Below, piece after piece: positions 43,485 through 51,856 of a stretch of 64,000 bases of DNA. This DNA is from Planctomycetota bacterium (lineage in GTDB: Bacteria; Planctomycetota; UBA8742; UBA2392). Every line of letters begins with the position of its first letter. Position 1 is the first letter of the stretch. The stretch covers positions 124,001-188,000 of the forward strand of contig JADKGX010000002.1 in NCBI GenBank assembly GCA_016722065.1, in the 5' to 3' direction. The translations under genes and the position numbers were made by a program. The notes under the pieces were generated by a model that was not told the origin of the DNA, did not search any database, and saw nothing but the letters and a program-made list of their open reading frames with translations.

Positions 43485-44264
43485 TTACTTGCGTTCCTTG
43501 AAGCCGGCTGCTGCGGTTTCCAGGGCTTGCTTCAACGTGAACTTGCCCTGCGCCAGCGTCTTGCCAATCAACACCCCGCCCACGCCTGCCGTGGCGGCGC
43601 ACTGACGCACATGGGCCAGGCTGGTTACGCCACCGGCAATGATCACATCCAGACCGGCGGCCCCCATGCGTGCGGCATGGATCAGGCTGGGGCCCTGGCC
43701 TGCGGCCTCTGCGCTGGCGTCCTGATGAATCACGTGCAACACGCCGGCGGCCTTGAGTTGCACCGCCAGTTCCTCGACACGCAACTTGGGGTTGTCACGA
43801 ACCCAATCCTGTCCCACGGCAATGCCGTCGCGGGCGTTAACGCTGACAACAATCGCGTCGGCATTGATGGCGACAGCGGCCTTGACCATTGCCGGGTCGC
43901 GCATGGCCGCATCGCCAAGCGCCACCCGCCTTACGCCCATCTGGAACAGGCGCTTGATGCTGTCCAGGTCACGCACGCCGCCGCCAAACTGCAGGGGAAC
44001 CTTGACCTGTTTTGCCATCAGCATGACCGATTCCAGGTTTCTCTGGGCACCTGCCAGGACACTGCCCGAGTGTTCAGTTTCACCGATCAGGAAAGGGCCA
44101 TCCAGGTTGAACACATGGATCGTGCTGGCCCCCTGGGCCTCCAGTTCTTTGGCATAGGCTACGGCATCGGCACGAGAGGCGCGGGTGCCCATGCCGGTGC
44201 TTTCATACTTGAGTGCCGCGCCGGCACGAAGTTCGATGGCTGGGTAAACGGTGAATCCGGACAT
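43485..44264 (-). CDS. HisA paralogue with both catalytic aspartates substituted
   Basis: 259 residues from ATG 44264 (AAGGAAC site). The whole HisA barrel is present (VYPAIELRAGAALKY, VFNLDGPF, QFGGGVRDLDSI, IIAGGVTSLAHV, VLIGKTLAQGKFTLKQAL). The general base Asp of the first strand is Glu (AIEL instead of AIDL) and the general acid Asp of strand 5 is Asn (VNARDG instead of LDARDG). It sits between true hisA and hisF and is intact, so it is maintained. Activity as the ProFAR isomerase is doubtful; the role is unknown. Confidence 0.85.
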   Translation of the reverse strand: MSGFTVYPAIELRAGAALKYESTGMGTRASRADAVAYAKELEAQGASTIHVFNLDGPFLIGETEHSGSVLAGAQRNLESVMLMAKQVKVPLQFGGGVRDLDSIKRLFQMGVRRVALGDAAMRDPAMVKAAVAINADAIVVSVNARDGIAVGQDWVRDNPKLRVEELAVQLKAAGVLHVIHQDASAEAAGQGPSLIHAARMGAAGLDVIIAGGVTSLAHVRQCAATAGVGGVLIGKTLAQGKFTLKQALETAAAGFKERK

Positions 44265-44274
44265 GGTCTGTTCC

Positions 44275-45003
44275 TTATGCTGAAGCAATGCTGGCCAAAG
44301 CCTGATTTAGCGTAAATCGGCCTTCGTACAAAGCCTTTCCGACAATCACGCCATCGAGTTGCGGCAAAGTGCGGGCGGCAGAGGTCACATGCGCCAGGTT
44401 GCCCACGCCGCCGCTGGCGATCACGCTGGCGCCCAAAGCCGCCAATTGCGCGGCGCCGACAAGATCTGGCCCGGTCAACATGCCGTCGCGGGCGATATCG
44501 GTATAAATGAATCGCTGTACTCCTGCATCGATCATCCGGTGCGCAAGTTCACTCGTGGTTACGTCGCTGAGTTCCGTCCAGCCTGACACGGCAATGCGGC
44601 CATCGCGTGCATCCAGCCCGACGGCCAGGGCCGGGCCCAGCCGCTGTGCCAACGCACTAACCAAGGCTGGCTTCCGCAACGCCACGGTGCCAAGTACCAC
44701 ACGGCGCGCGCCGCACTGCAGGGCGCGGTCTACGTCGGCGCCGGTGCGAAGGCCGCCGCCAAACTGCACCGGTATCGTTACTGCATTGCAGATCTGCTGC
44801 AACACCTGCAGGTTGGCAGACTGCTCGCCAAAGGCGCCATCCAGGTTGACCACGTGAAGCCATTGGGCGCCCTGGGCGGCAAAATCACGTGCAATGGCGG
44901 GCGGGTCGTCACCATAGACAGTTTGCTGGTCTGCGCGGCCCTGCACCAGGCGCACGGCCTTGCCGCCGCGAAGGTCAATGGCCGGGTACAGGGTAAAGGT
45001 CAC
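44275..45003 (-). CDS. hisA: ProFAR isomerase HisA
   Basis: 242 residues. GTG start at 45003 overlaps the hisH stop as GTGA; FTLYPAIDLRGGKAVRLVQG follows at once. Catalytic Asp residues are present in AIDL and in VGLDARDGRIAVSGW; YTDIARDGMLTGPD and VIASGGVGNLAHV complete the phosphate sites. It converts ProFAR to PRFAR. The functional copy of two adjacent HisA homologues. Confidence 0.96.
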   Translation of the reverse strand: MTFTLYPAIDLRGGKAVRLVQGRADQQTVYGDDPPAIARDFAAQGAQWLHVVNLDGAFGEQSANLQVLQQICNAVTIPVQFGGGLRTGADVDRALQCGARRVVLGTVALRKPALVSALAQRLGPALAVGLDARDGRIAVSGWTELSDVTTSELAHRMIDAGVQRFIYTDIARDGMLTGPDLVGAAQLAALGASVIASGGVGNLAHVTSAARTLPQLDGVIVGKALYEGRFTLNQALASIASA

Positions 45004-45626
45004 GGCGCAAGCTCCAGGAAGGCGCGCAGAATCTGCCGGCCGCACTGCTGGCTTTTTTCAGGGTGAGCCTGCAGGCCGCGTACGTTGCCGCGCTGTACCA
45101 GGGCGCAGAAACTTTCACCGTGGGTGCAGGTAGCGACAACATCGGCTGCGTTGGCGGGCTCGCACGCAAAGCTGTGCACGAAGTACAGAAATGGCTCGTC
45201 AGACAGGCCGGCTGTCAAGGCGTCCGGGCGCTTGAGTTCAAGCTGGTTCCAGCCCATGTGCGGCAGGGCCAGACCAGCGGCGTGCAACTGCCGAACCTGG
45301 CCAGGAATCAGCCCCAGCCCTTTGCGAGTCTCGAATTCGTGCCCGGTTTCAAACAGCAACTGCATGCCCAGGCAAATGCCCAGCAGCAACCCGCCCTTTG
45401 CGGCAAACTGCTGAATCGCGGCATCCAGGCCGCGGGCCGTCAAAGCATCCATGCCCGCCGGAAAGCTTCCCACCCCGGGCAACACAACGTGCGAGTACTG
45501 TTCCATGTCGCTGGGGCTGGCAATCACGCCTACGTCGCCCCCGGCCTGCTGCAAGGCATGGCAGATGCTGCCCAAATTGCAGATGCCTGAATCAACAACC
45601 CCGACACGGCTTGCGGCAGGGCTCAC
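45000..45626 (-). CDS. hisH: Imidazole glycerol phosphate synthase subunit HisH
   Basis: 208 residues. Class I glutamine amidotransferase: VVDSGICNLGSICHAL, VVLPGVGSFPAGMDAL, nucleophile Cys in LGICLGMQLLFE, and GLQAHPEKSQ with the catalytic His/Glu. It supplies ammonia to HisF. It overlaps hisB by 4 bases. Confidence 0.96.
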   Translation of the reverse strand: MSPAASRVGVVDSGICNLGSICHALQQAGGDVGVIASPSDMEQYSHVVLPGVGSFPAGMDALTARGLDAAIQQFAAKGGLLLGICLGMQLLFETGHEFETRKGLGLIPGQVRQLHAAGLALPHMGWNQLELKRPDALTAGLSDEPFLYFVHSFACEPANAADVVATCTHGESFCALVQRGNVRGLQAHPEKSQQCGRQILRAFLELAP

Positions 45627-46213
45627 AGCACGCCCTTTGTGCTGGGCACGCCCTGCTGCCGTGGGTCGACTGTCAGGGCTTGACGCAAAGCGCGCGTGAC
45701 ACTCTTGAACACGCCTTCGACTACGTGGTGCGTGTCGCTGCCGCGCAAGACGTCAATGTGCAGGTTCATCGGAAAGTGCGTGCTGAAACTGCGAAAGAAG
45801 TGTTCCAGCATTTCTGTGGGCAGCCCGCCCACGACCTCGCGGCGCAGCTCGCCCAGGTTCGGCACAAAGTACGGCCGGCCGCTCAAATCCAGTGCGCAGC
45901 GAACCAGCGTTTCGTCCATGGGCACGTAGGCAAAGCCATAACGCGCAATGCCCTGCTTGTCGCCTGCCGCCAGCTTGAAGGCCTCGCCCAGCGTAATGGC
46001 GATGTCCTCTACGCTGTGGTGGGCGTCGACGTGCAGGTCGCCACGGCAAGTCAACTTGAGGTCAAACAGCCCGTGGCGGGTGAACAGTTCCAGCATGTGA
46101 TCCAGAAAACCAATGCCGGTTCTGACGGCGTAGGCGCCGGCGCCGTCGATGTTCAGTTCGACGTTCACCTCGGTTTCACCGGTCTTGCGGCTGGTGCTGG
46201 CGTTGCGGCTCAT
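45623..46213 (-). CDS. hisB: Imidazoleglycerol-phosphate dehydratase
   Basis: 196 residues, monofunctional (no HisB-N phosphatase). Metal motifs FLDHMLELFTRHG, HVDAHHSVEDIAITLGEAF and DTHHVVEGVFKS. It produces imidazole acetol phosphate. Overlaps hisC by 4 bases. No histidinol-phosphatase gene is visible in the operon. Confidence 0.97.
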   Translation of the reverse strand: MSRNASTSRKTGETEVNVELNIDGAGAYAVRTGIGFLDHMLELFTRHGLFDLKLTCRGDLHVDAHHSVEDIAITLGEAFKLAAGDKQGIARYGFAYVPMDETLVRCALDLSGRPYFVPNLGELRREVVGGLPTEMLEHFFRSFSTHFPMNLHIDVLRGSDTHHVVEGVFKSVTRALRQALTVDPRQQGVPSTKGVL

Positions 46214-47301
46214 GCCTTGGCTCCGGGGGCAATTTCGGTGATCGCAAATTCCAGCGCCTTCAGAAACGCGTCGTTCTCTTCAGGGCGACCAATACTCACG
46301 CGCAAGGCGCGTTCCAGCCGCGGATAACTGGACACATCACGAATCAGCACGCCGCGATTGACCATACTCTGCCAAAGCGCGCGAGGGTCGCGGTCGGTTT
46401 CAAACAGCAGAAAATTGCTGCGCGACGGATACACCCGCACGCCGCGGCTGGCCTTGAGAAGCCGGGCTACCCGTTCGCGTTCACGTTTGATTTCCTCCAG
46501 GCGGCCCTTGAGGGTCACGGCGTGCTCCATGGCTGTTTCGACCGCCGCCATCGTGAAGATATTCAGGTTATAAGGCAGCTTGGCTGCTGCAAAAAGCGGC
46601 AGGGCGTTGGGATGGCAGACCATGCAGCCAAAGCGCAAGCCGGCCGTCGCAAAGGCTTTGCTGAAGGTGCGCAGGACAACCAGGTTGGGACAGGTGCGGG
46701 TGAGCTCCAGCGCGGTTTCGCCGTGGAATTCGAAGTAGGCTTCATCGACTATCCACAGTGCATGGGTAGTCTGCACCAGGTGTTCCAGGTCGATCGGGTT
46801 GATCACACTGCCGGTAGGATTGTTGGGCGAGGCCAGCACGACCACGTTGGCGTCGCGCGCTGCCGTTTCCAGTGCCACGGCGTCGTACTGCATGTCGTCA
46901 TCCAGGCCGGCAGTCAGAACTTCTGCGCCCAGAATCTCGGCCAGCAACTTGTACAACGTGAAGGTGGGCTGTGGGATCAGCACCTTGCGGCCCGGTTCCA
47001 GTGTTGCAACGAAAATGGCGTACAGCAGCTCGTTGCTGCCGTTGCCTACCAGCACCTGGTCCGCGCCTACGCCCAGATACTTTGCGACCTTGCTGGTGAA
47101 ATCGGCCGGCACAAAGGGCGGGTAGCGGTTCCAGTCCACGTCACGCACGCGCTCAAAGACCGCTTGCTTGAGCGTGCTGGGCCAATCGTAGGGATTTTCG
47201 TTCTGGTTCAGCTTGATCGGGCACGGCGGAACATCCAGCTTGTAGCCGCCAGCAAGCTTGCTGAGTTGCTGCTTGAAGAACTGAAAGGTCGTGTTCTGCA
47301 T
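46210..47301 (-). CDS. hisC: Histidinol-phosphate aminotransferase
   Basis: 363 residues, fold-type I PLP enzyme. KLNQNENPYDWP, NGSNELLYAIF, ASPNNPTGSVI, DEAYFEFHGET, PLP-lysine in TFSKAFATAGLRFG and the C-terminal RVYPSRSNFLLFE. It transaminates imidazole acetol phosphate. It starts 38 bases after hisD, the largest gap in the operon. Confidence 0.96.
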   Translation of the reverse strand: MQNTTFQFFKQQLSKLAGGYKLDVPPCPIKLNQNENPYDWPSTLKQAVFERVRDVDWNRYPPFVPADFTSKVAKYLGVGADQVLVGNGSNELLYAIFVATLEPGRKVLIPQPTFTLYKLLAEILGAEVLTAGLDDDMQYDAVALETAARDANVVVLASPNNPTGSVINPIDLEHLVQTTHALWIVDEAYFEFHGETALELTRTCPNLVVLRTFSKAFATAGLRFGCMVCHPNALPLFAAAKLPYNLNIFTMAAVETAMEHAVTLKGRLEEIKRERERVARLLKASRGVRVYPSRSNFLLFETDRDPRALWQSMVNRGVLIRDVSSYPRLERALRVSIGRPEENDAFLKALEFAITEIAPGAKA

Positions 47302-47339
47302 GAAAACGCCAGCCGCTTTCCGCCCGTTGCCGAAACACC

Positions 47340-48740
47340 CTAGCCTTCAAAGCGCACGGCTACACTGCGCGCATGAGCTTCCAGGCCCTCTGCCCGTGCC
47401 AGGCTTTCAATGGCCGCCCGGTTGGCCGCCAGCAGTTCACGGCTGCCGCGAATGATACTGACTTGACGTGTAAAGTCCTGCACCGAAAGCGCGCTGGCAA
47501 ACCGCGCGGTTCCGCTGGTGGGCAACACGTGGTTTGGCCCTGCTGTGTAATCGCCAAAGGCCTCCGGCGCAAAGGCACCCACAAAGATTGCCCCGGCCTG
47601 GCGAATCTGGTCGGCATCCTTTTCTGCGGCCTGGGTCAAAAGTTCCAGGTGTTCGGGGGCAAAGGCGTCTGCAATGCGCAGCGCAAAGCCCTTGCTGGGC
47701 GCCACAATGATGCCGCCGAACTGTGCCATGCTTTGCTGCGCCGTTTCTTTGCGGGGCAAATCGGCCAGTTGTGCCTCCACTTGCGCACGCACGGCATCTG
47801 CGGCATCGCTGCTGTCGGTCACGCCAATCGCGGCGGCTTGTGTGTCGTGTTCGGCCTGGGCCAGCAGGTCAGCTGCCACGTGGCGCGGGTCGGCCTGGTC
47901 GTCAAACACCACTACCACTTCGCTGGGGCCGGCAATGCTGTCGATTCCCATGCGGCCGAAAAGCTGTTTTTTGGCCAGTGCCACAAACGTGTTGCCCGGC
48001 CCGACCAGTTTGTCCACGCGCGCAATGTTTGGCGTGCCAATGGCCGCAGCCGCCACGGCCTGGGCGCCGCCAACGCGATAGACTTCCTCTAGTTTGAGTT
48101 CCAGCAGCAGCGCCGCCAGAAGTGGCGATTTTTCAATCGCACCGTTGGGCGTAAACACGGCAATCTCTTTCACCCCTGCCACCTGTGCCGGCACAGCCGT
48201 CATCATCAACGTGCTGGGGTAGAATGCCGTTCCACCGGGCACATACAGGCCGGCGCGGTTCAAGGGCTGCACGCGAATACCAACCGAGCCGCCCGTATCG
48301 TCAATCTGCCAGCTTGCCTGCTTCTGTTTTTCGTGAAACTTGCGCAGGCGCGGCAGCACCTGCTCGACGCACGTCTTAAGCAACGCATTATCAACGCCGT
48401 CGGCGGCCTTCATCAAATCCATCTTGCCGACTTTGATGCGATTGGAGGGCAACTCCAGGCCGTCAAACAGGCGCGACAGATGGCGCACGGCCTGGTCTCT
48501 GCCGGCCTGCACGCTCTCAATCACCCGCGATACCGTGGCTGCAGCACTGTGCGGCAACCCGGCGCAAAAAGTTTCGGCAAATGCCGCAAACTCGGCGTCG
48601 CCGGTAGCTTTGGCGCGGGCCAGCAACTCCGGCGGCGACGGCCCTACAGCCACGTCGCGAAACTCCGCCCGCTGCATCAGCCGAGCCTGAAAGGCGGAGA
48701 ACTCGTCGCTGCCGACTTCGAACAATGGAATCGCGCTCAT
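47340..48740 (-). CDS. hisD: Histidinol dehydrogenase
   Basis: 466 residues. Family blocks: GLYVPGGTAFYPSTLMMTAV, VDKLVGPGNTFVALAKKQL, GIDSIAGPSEVVVV, QAEHDTQAAAIGVT and the catalytic FAPEHLELLTQ. An N-terminal extension of about 30 residues precedes the usual start of homology. It catalyses the last two oxidation steps. Overlaps hisG by 4 bases. Confidence 0.97.
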   Translation of the reverse strand: MSAIPLFEVGSDEFSAFQARLMQRAEFRDVAVGPSPPELLARAKATGDAEFAAFAETFCAGLPHSAAATVSRVIESVQAGRDQAVRHLSRLFDGLELPSNRIKVGKMDLMKAADGVDNALLKTCVEQVLPRLRKFHEKQKQASWQIDDTGGSVGIRVQPLNRAGLYVPGGTAFYPSTLMMTAVPAQVAGVKEIAVFTPNGAIEKSPLLAALLLELKLEEVYRVGGAQAVAAAAIGTPNIARVDKLVGPGNTFVALAKKQLFGRMGIDSIAGPSEVVVVFDDQADPRHVAADLLAQAEHDTQAAAIGVTDSSDAADAVRAQVEAQLADLPRKETAQQSMAQFGGIIVAPSKGFALRIADAFAPEHLELLTQAAEKDADQIRQAGAIFVGAFAPEAFGDYTAGPNHVLPTSGTARFASALSVQDFTRQVSIIRGSRELLAANRAAIESLARAEGLEAHARSVAVRFEG

Positions 48741-49378
48741 GCCCCTTCCCCCACCACGGCTGACATGCTGTCAATCAACCCGCGAACTTCCGCCAGCTTG
48801 GCATAGTATGCGGCGCGGTTGACCACCAGCCGCGCACTGCAAACCGAGATTTCCTCAATCACCACCAAGCCATTTTCGCGCAGCGTGGTACCAGTTTCCA
48901 CGATATCGACGATGTAATGCGAGAGCCCGAGAACCGCACCGATTTCAACACTGCCCGAAAGCTTGAACACTGTCGCGGGCACGCCCTTCTTGCGAAAATA
49001 GTGCTGGGCCACGCGTGGATACTTGCTGGCCACACGCACGGGTGACAGCACATTGTCGCCCTTGCGTTCCACTTCGGGTTTGCCCGCAACCACCAGACGG
49101 CAGCGGCCAAAACCTAGATCCAGCGGCTCCAGCAGGTCTGGTGACAGCTCCATCAGCGTGTCTTTGCCGCTGATGCCGCAATCAGCCACGCCTTGTTCCA
49201 CATACAGCGGCGCATCTACTGGCTTCACCAGAAGGTACTCCACGCGCCCGCACTGGCTGGGCACGGTCAACTTGCGCGTGTCTGCCAGAACCTCAGCGGG
49301 CGCATAACCCGCTTGGCGAAGAAACGGCTCCGCTTGCTTCAACATACGCCCCGTTGGCAAGGCCACGCGCAGGGTCAT
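48737..49378 (-). CDS. hisG: ATP phosphoribosyltransferase, short form
   Basis: 213 residues, so the short HisG lacking the regulatory ACT-like domain. RVALPTGRMLKQAEPFLRQAG, VADCGISGKDTLMELSP, DLGFGRCRLVVAG, KLSGSVEIGAVLGL and DIVETGTTLRENGL. It commits PRPP and ATP to histidine synthesis. The short form needs HisZ, whose gene immediately precedes and overlaps it by 4 bases. Confidence 0.97.
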   Translation of the reverse strand: MTLRVALPTGRMLKQAEPFLRQAGYAPAEVLADTRKLTVPSQCGRVEYLLVKPVDAPLYVEQGVADCGISGKDTLMELSPDLLEPLDLGFGRCRLVVAGKPEVERKGDNVLSPVRVASKYPRVAQHYFRKKGVPATVFKLSGSVEIGAVLGLSHYIVDIVETGTTLRENGLVVIEEISVCSARLVVNRAAYYAKLAEVRGLIDSMSAVVGEGA

Positions 49379-50454
49379 GGTTTGCCCCCCACCACCAGCG
49401 GCTTGCCCTGGGCGCGTAGAGCCAGCGCCTGTGCCAGCGCACCTGCGGAATTTGCTGCAATGCTGGTTGGCTGGATCTGGCCGCCGAAATCGCGCGGCGC
49501 GGCCTCGGTCAACCGGGCCATGTTGAAACCAAAACCAACTGCAGGCACATCCAGCCCGAAGCGGTCGTACAGGCGGTCGTAACGGCCGCCACCGCCAAGT
49601 TCGTCACCCACGGCGCTGGAATAGACTTTGAACATCGCGCCCGAGTAATAGTGAAACTGCCGCACTTCGCCCAGGTCAAACAGCACGTCATTGACTCCGC
49701 ACTGCGCCAACAGCTCATGAATGGCCTCCAGATCAGCCAGGGCGTCACGGGCTGGTGCGGCCAGCTTGAAGCCGGCAGCCTGGCGCAGTACCTCGGCACC
49801 GCCAGTCAGCAAGGGCAGCGTTTCCAGCAGCCTGGCCGATTCAGCATCCAGCCCCAGGCGTTGTGCCAGCTCGGCAATGCGCGAGGGGTTCTTGTGGTCC
49901 AGGGCCTCATGCAGGCGGCGGTCGGTGCGGCCGCGCTCGCCCAGCACGGCATTCACAAAACCGGCGTGGCCAACCACGATGACGGCGTTGTCGATGCCCA
50001 CGGCGTGCAGGCATTCGCGCGCGATCAAAATGCAGGCTGCGTCAAACACCGGCCCTTGGGCGTTCACCCATTCCAGGCCGCGCTGGCTTTGTTCGACACG
50101 ATGGCCGTGGCCGCTGGGTTGAAAGCGATACACCCGGCCTTCATAGGTAGCGCGAATCTGGCGCTTGCCGCGGCGCAACTCCATGGCCAGAGCCTTCGAT
50201 GCAATCTGCGTGAAATCCGCCCGCAGCACCAGGTTGTGACCCTCACGGTCGACCAGCCGGTACAGCCCGGCGTCGCTGCCCAGGGATTCAAAGGTTTCGG
50301 GCGCGTCAAAACCCGGCAGAATAATGTCGTCAAAGCCCCAGCCATGAATGACGCGGGCCAGTTCGCTTTCAATGCGAGTGCGGCGCGCGGCCTGGGGCCC
50401 GAACACAAGTTCGGTGCCAGGCGGGAAGGACAGTTGCTGTGGTGCATCAGCCAT
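49375..50454 (-). CDS. hisZ: ATP phosphoribosyltransferase regulatory subunit HisZ
   Basis: 359 residues from ATG 50454. Histidyl-tRNA synthetase paralogue: FDDIILPGFDAPETFESLG, LRADFTQIASKALA, the motif 2-like EGRVYRFQPSGHGHRVEQSQ, and GGGGRYDRLYDRFG near the C-terminus, without an anticodon-binding domain. It forms the HisG-HisZ complex that senses histidine. It is the first gene of the his operon; the 91-base gap upstream holds no promoter I can call. Confidence 0.92.
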   Translation of the reverse strand: MADAPQQLSFPPGTELVFGPQAARRTRIESELARVIHGWGFDDIILPGFDAPETFESLGSDAGLYRLVDREGHNLVLRADFTQIASKALAMELRRGKRQIRATYEGRVYRFQPSGHGHRVEQSQRGLEWVNAQGPVFDAACILIARECLHAVGIDNAVIVVGHAGFVNAVLGERGRTDRRLHEALDHKNPSRIAELAQRLGLDAESARLLETLPLLTGGAEVLRQAAGFKLAAPARDALADLEAIHELLAQCGVNDVLFDLGEVRQFHYYSGAMFKVYSSAVGDELGGGGRYDRLYDRFGLDVPAVGFGFNMARLTEAAPRDFGGQIQPTSIAANSAGALAQALALRAQGKPLVVGGKP

Positions 50455-50545
50455 GTCGACCAGTCCGTCGCAATGCCATTGCCAGCTTGGGCCGGTTAGT
50501 TCCGGCACGGTGCGCCCTGCATGTGTCTTTGGTGCGCGCACTGCT

Positions 50546-50992
50546 TTACGGCAAATGCCACAGAAACTCAACCAGTGCGCGCAGGTCGGCATCCTTGAGC
50601 ATGCCGTTGGGGGGCATTGCACTGCCGCGATAGTCGTCGGTACCGGCATGCTGGCCCGGAAAACGCTGCGGGTCGCGAATGTGTTTCACCATCCAGCGGC
50701 GCGCTTCCAGCGGGTCACCCTTGTGTTGCGCTAGCACCGCTTCTGCCACGCCACCCAGTGGCGGTCCCATCAGGCCGTTGCGTTCGTGGCTGGAGGAATG
50801 GCAGGTCTCACACCCCGCGGCCTTGAAGATTGGCTTGCCAGCGGCCTGCAATGCCGGAACATCGCCGGGCTTGGGCACTTCCGGGTAGGCCGCAAGGGCC
50901 GAGGCTTCGGCGACGCGCTTGCCGGCTTCCGGGTCGCCGGGGCCGCAAGCGGCAAGCAGCAGGCAGGCAATGATTACTACAACTTGTTTCAT
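50546..50992 (-). CDS. Cytochrome c lipoprotein
   Basis: 148 residues. Lipoprotein signal VVVIIACLLLAAC (lipidated Cys16). One haem motif CETCH at about 61-65, with GNGLMGPPLGG-like loop and AMPPNGMLKDADLRALVEFL providing the axial Met. A periplasmic, membrane-tethered electron carrier. Overlaps the ABC ATPase gene upstream by 4 bases. Confidence 0.88.
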   Translation of the reverse strand: MKQVVVIIACLLLAACGPGDPEAGKRVAEASALAAYPEVPKPGDVPALQAAGKPIFKAAGCETCHSSSHERNGLMGPPLGGVAEAVLAQHKGDPLEARRWMVKHIRDPQRFPGQHAGTDDYRGSAMPPNGMLKDADLRALVEFLWHLP

Positions 50993-51702
50993 GGCACGAT
51001 CGTCGCGGTGGATTCACCACCGCCCTTGGCTTCGACACGTTCGATTTGACCGTCCTTGTAATGCAAGACCCTGTCGGCACGGTCGGCAACACCCCGTTCA
51101 TGGGTAACTACAAGCAGGGTCATGCCCTTTTCGCTTCGCAGGCGGTCGAACAGGTCCAGCAGTGTCTTTTCGCTTTCGCTGTCTACATTGCCAGTGGGCT
51201 CATCCGCCAGAAGAACGCGTGGGCGATTCACGATTGCCCGTGCAATGGCTGCGCGCTGCCTCTCGCCGCCTGAGACCTTGGCCGGCACGTGCGAAACCCG
51301 GTGCCCCAGCCCAACTTCTGCCAGGGCCTCGCGCGCTTTGGCCAGGGCGCCGCTGCGGCCTTGCAGGGGCAAGGCGACGTTATCCAGCAAGGAAAGGTGC
51401 GGAAGCAGGCAATGCAGTTGAAACACAAAGCCGATTTCGGACTGGCGAAACTCGGGCAAATCGGAAACGTGGGCAAGATCACGTCCAAAGAACTCAATTG
51501 TGCCTCGGTCGGGTCGGTCCAGGCTGCCCACAAGGTTCATCAAGGTGCTTTTGCCGCTGCCGGACTTTCCCATCAAGGCAACCATTTCCCCGGGCATGAC
51601 GTCCAGATCAACGCCCCGCACGGCCTCAATTGCGCCCTCATAGGTCTTGAACAGACCCCGGACACGAACCGCAGGAAGCGACGACGTGCTTGCGTCAGGC
51701 AT
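50989..51702 (-). CDS. LolD/MacB-type ABC transporter ATP-binding protein
   Basis: 237 residues from ATG 51702. Walker A GKSGSGKST, Q-loop FVFQLHCLLPHLS, signature VSGGERQRAAIARAIVNRP, Walker B VLLADEPTGNVD, switch His in VTHERG. It belongs to the MacB/LolD/FtsE branch. No partner permease is encoded nearby, so its transport role is open. Confidence 0.9.
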   Translation of the reverse strand: MPDASTSSLPAVRVRGLFKTYEGAIEAVRGVDLDVMPGEMVALMGKSGSGKSTLMNLVGSLDRPDRGTIEFFGRDLAHVSDLPEFRQSEIGFVFQLHCLLPHLSLLDNVALPLQGRSGALAKAREALAEVGLGHRVSHVPAKVSGGERQRAAIARAIVNRPRVLLADEPTGNVDSESEKTLLDLFDRLRSEKGMTLLVVTHERGVADRADRVLHYKDGQIERVEAKGGGESTATIVP

Positions 51703-51769
51703 GAAGACGGGTATAGAAGCACAGGCACCCCCCAATGGCAACCACGCAAGACCGCGCAAGCGTTAGGGC

Positions 51770-51799
51770 TTGACATAGGTTGCGCCGGGCTTCGACAAT
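51770..51799 (+). promoter_or_regulatory. Sigma-70-type promoter for the 51857-56185 module
   Basis: Perfect -35 TTGACA (51770-51775), 18-base spacer, -10-like GACAAT (51794-51799). The start site would fall near 51806. Confidence 0.5.
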
Positions 51800-51810
51800 C
51801 CGCCGCAATC

Positions 51811-51826
51811 TTTACGTGCACGTAAA
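51811..51826 (+). promoter_or_regulatory. Perfect 16-bp palindrome, candidate operator
   Basis: TTTACGTGCACGTAAA is its own reverse complement. It lies a few bases downstream of the predicted start site and 30 bases before the first gene of the module, where a bound repressor would block transcription. Confidence 0.55.
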
Positions 51827-51856
51827 CCCACCCGCATTGACGGTGATGAGCCTTGT

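Noticed and set aside
43485..44264. HisA2 as a pseudogene
   Set aside because: The frame is intact, has its own ribosome site and retains all phosphate-binding loops; only the two catalytic acids differ.
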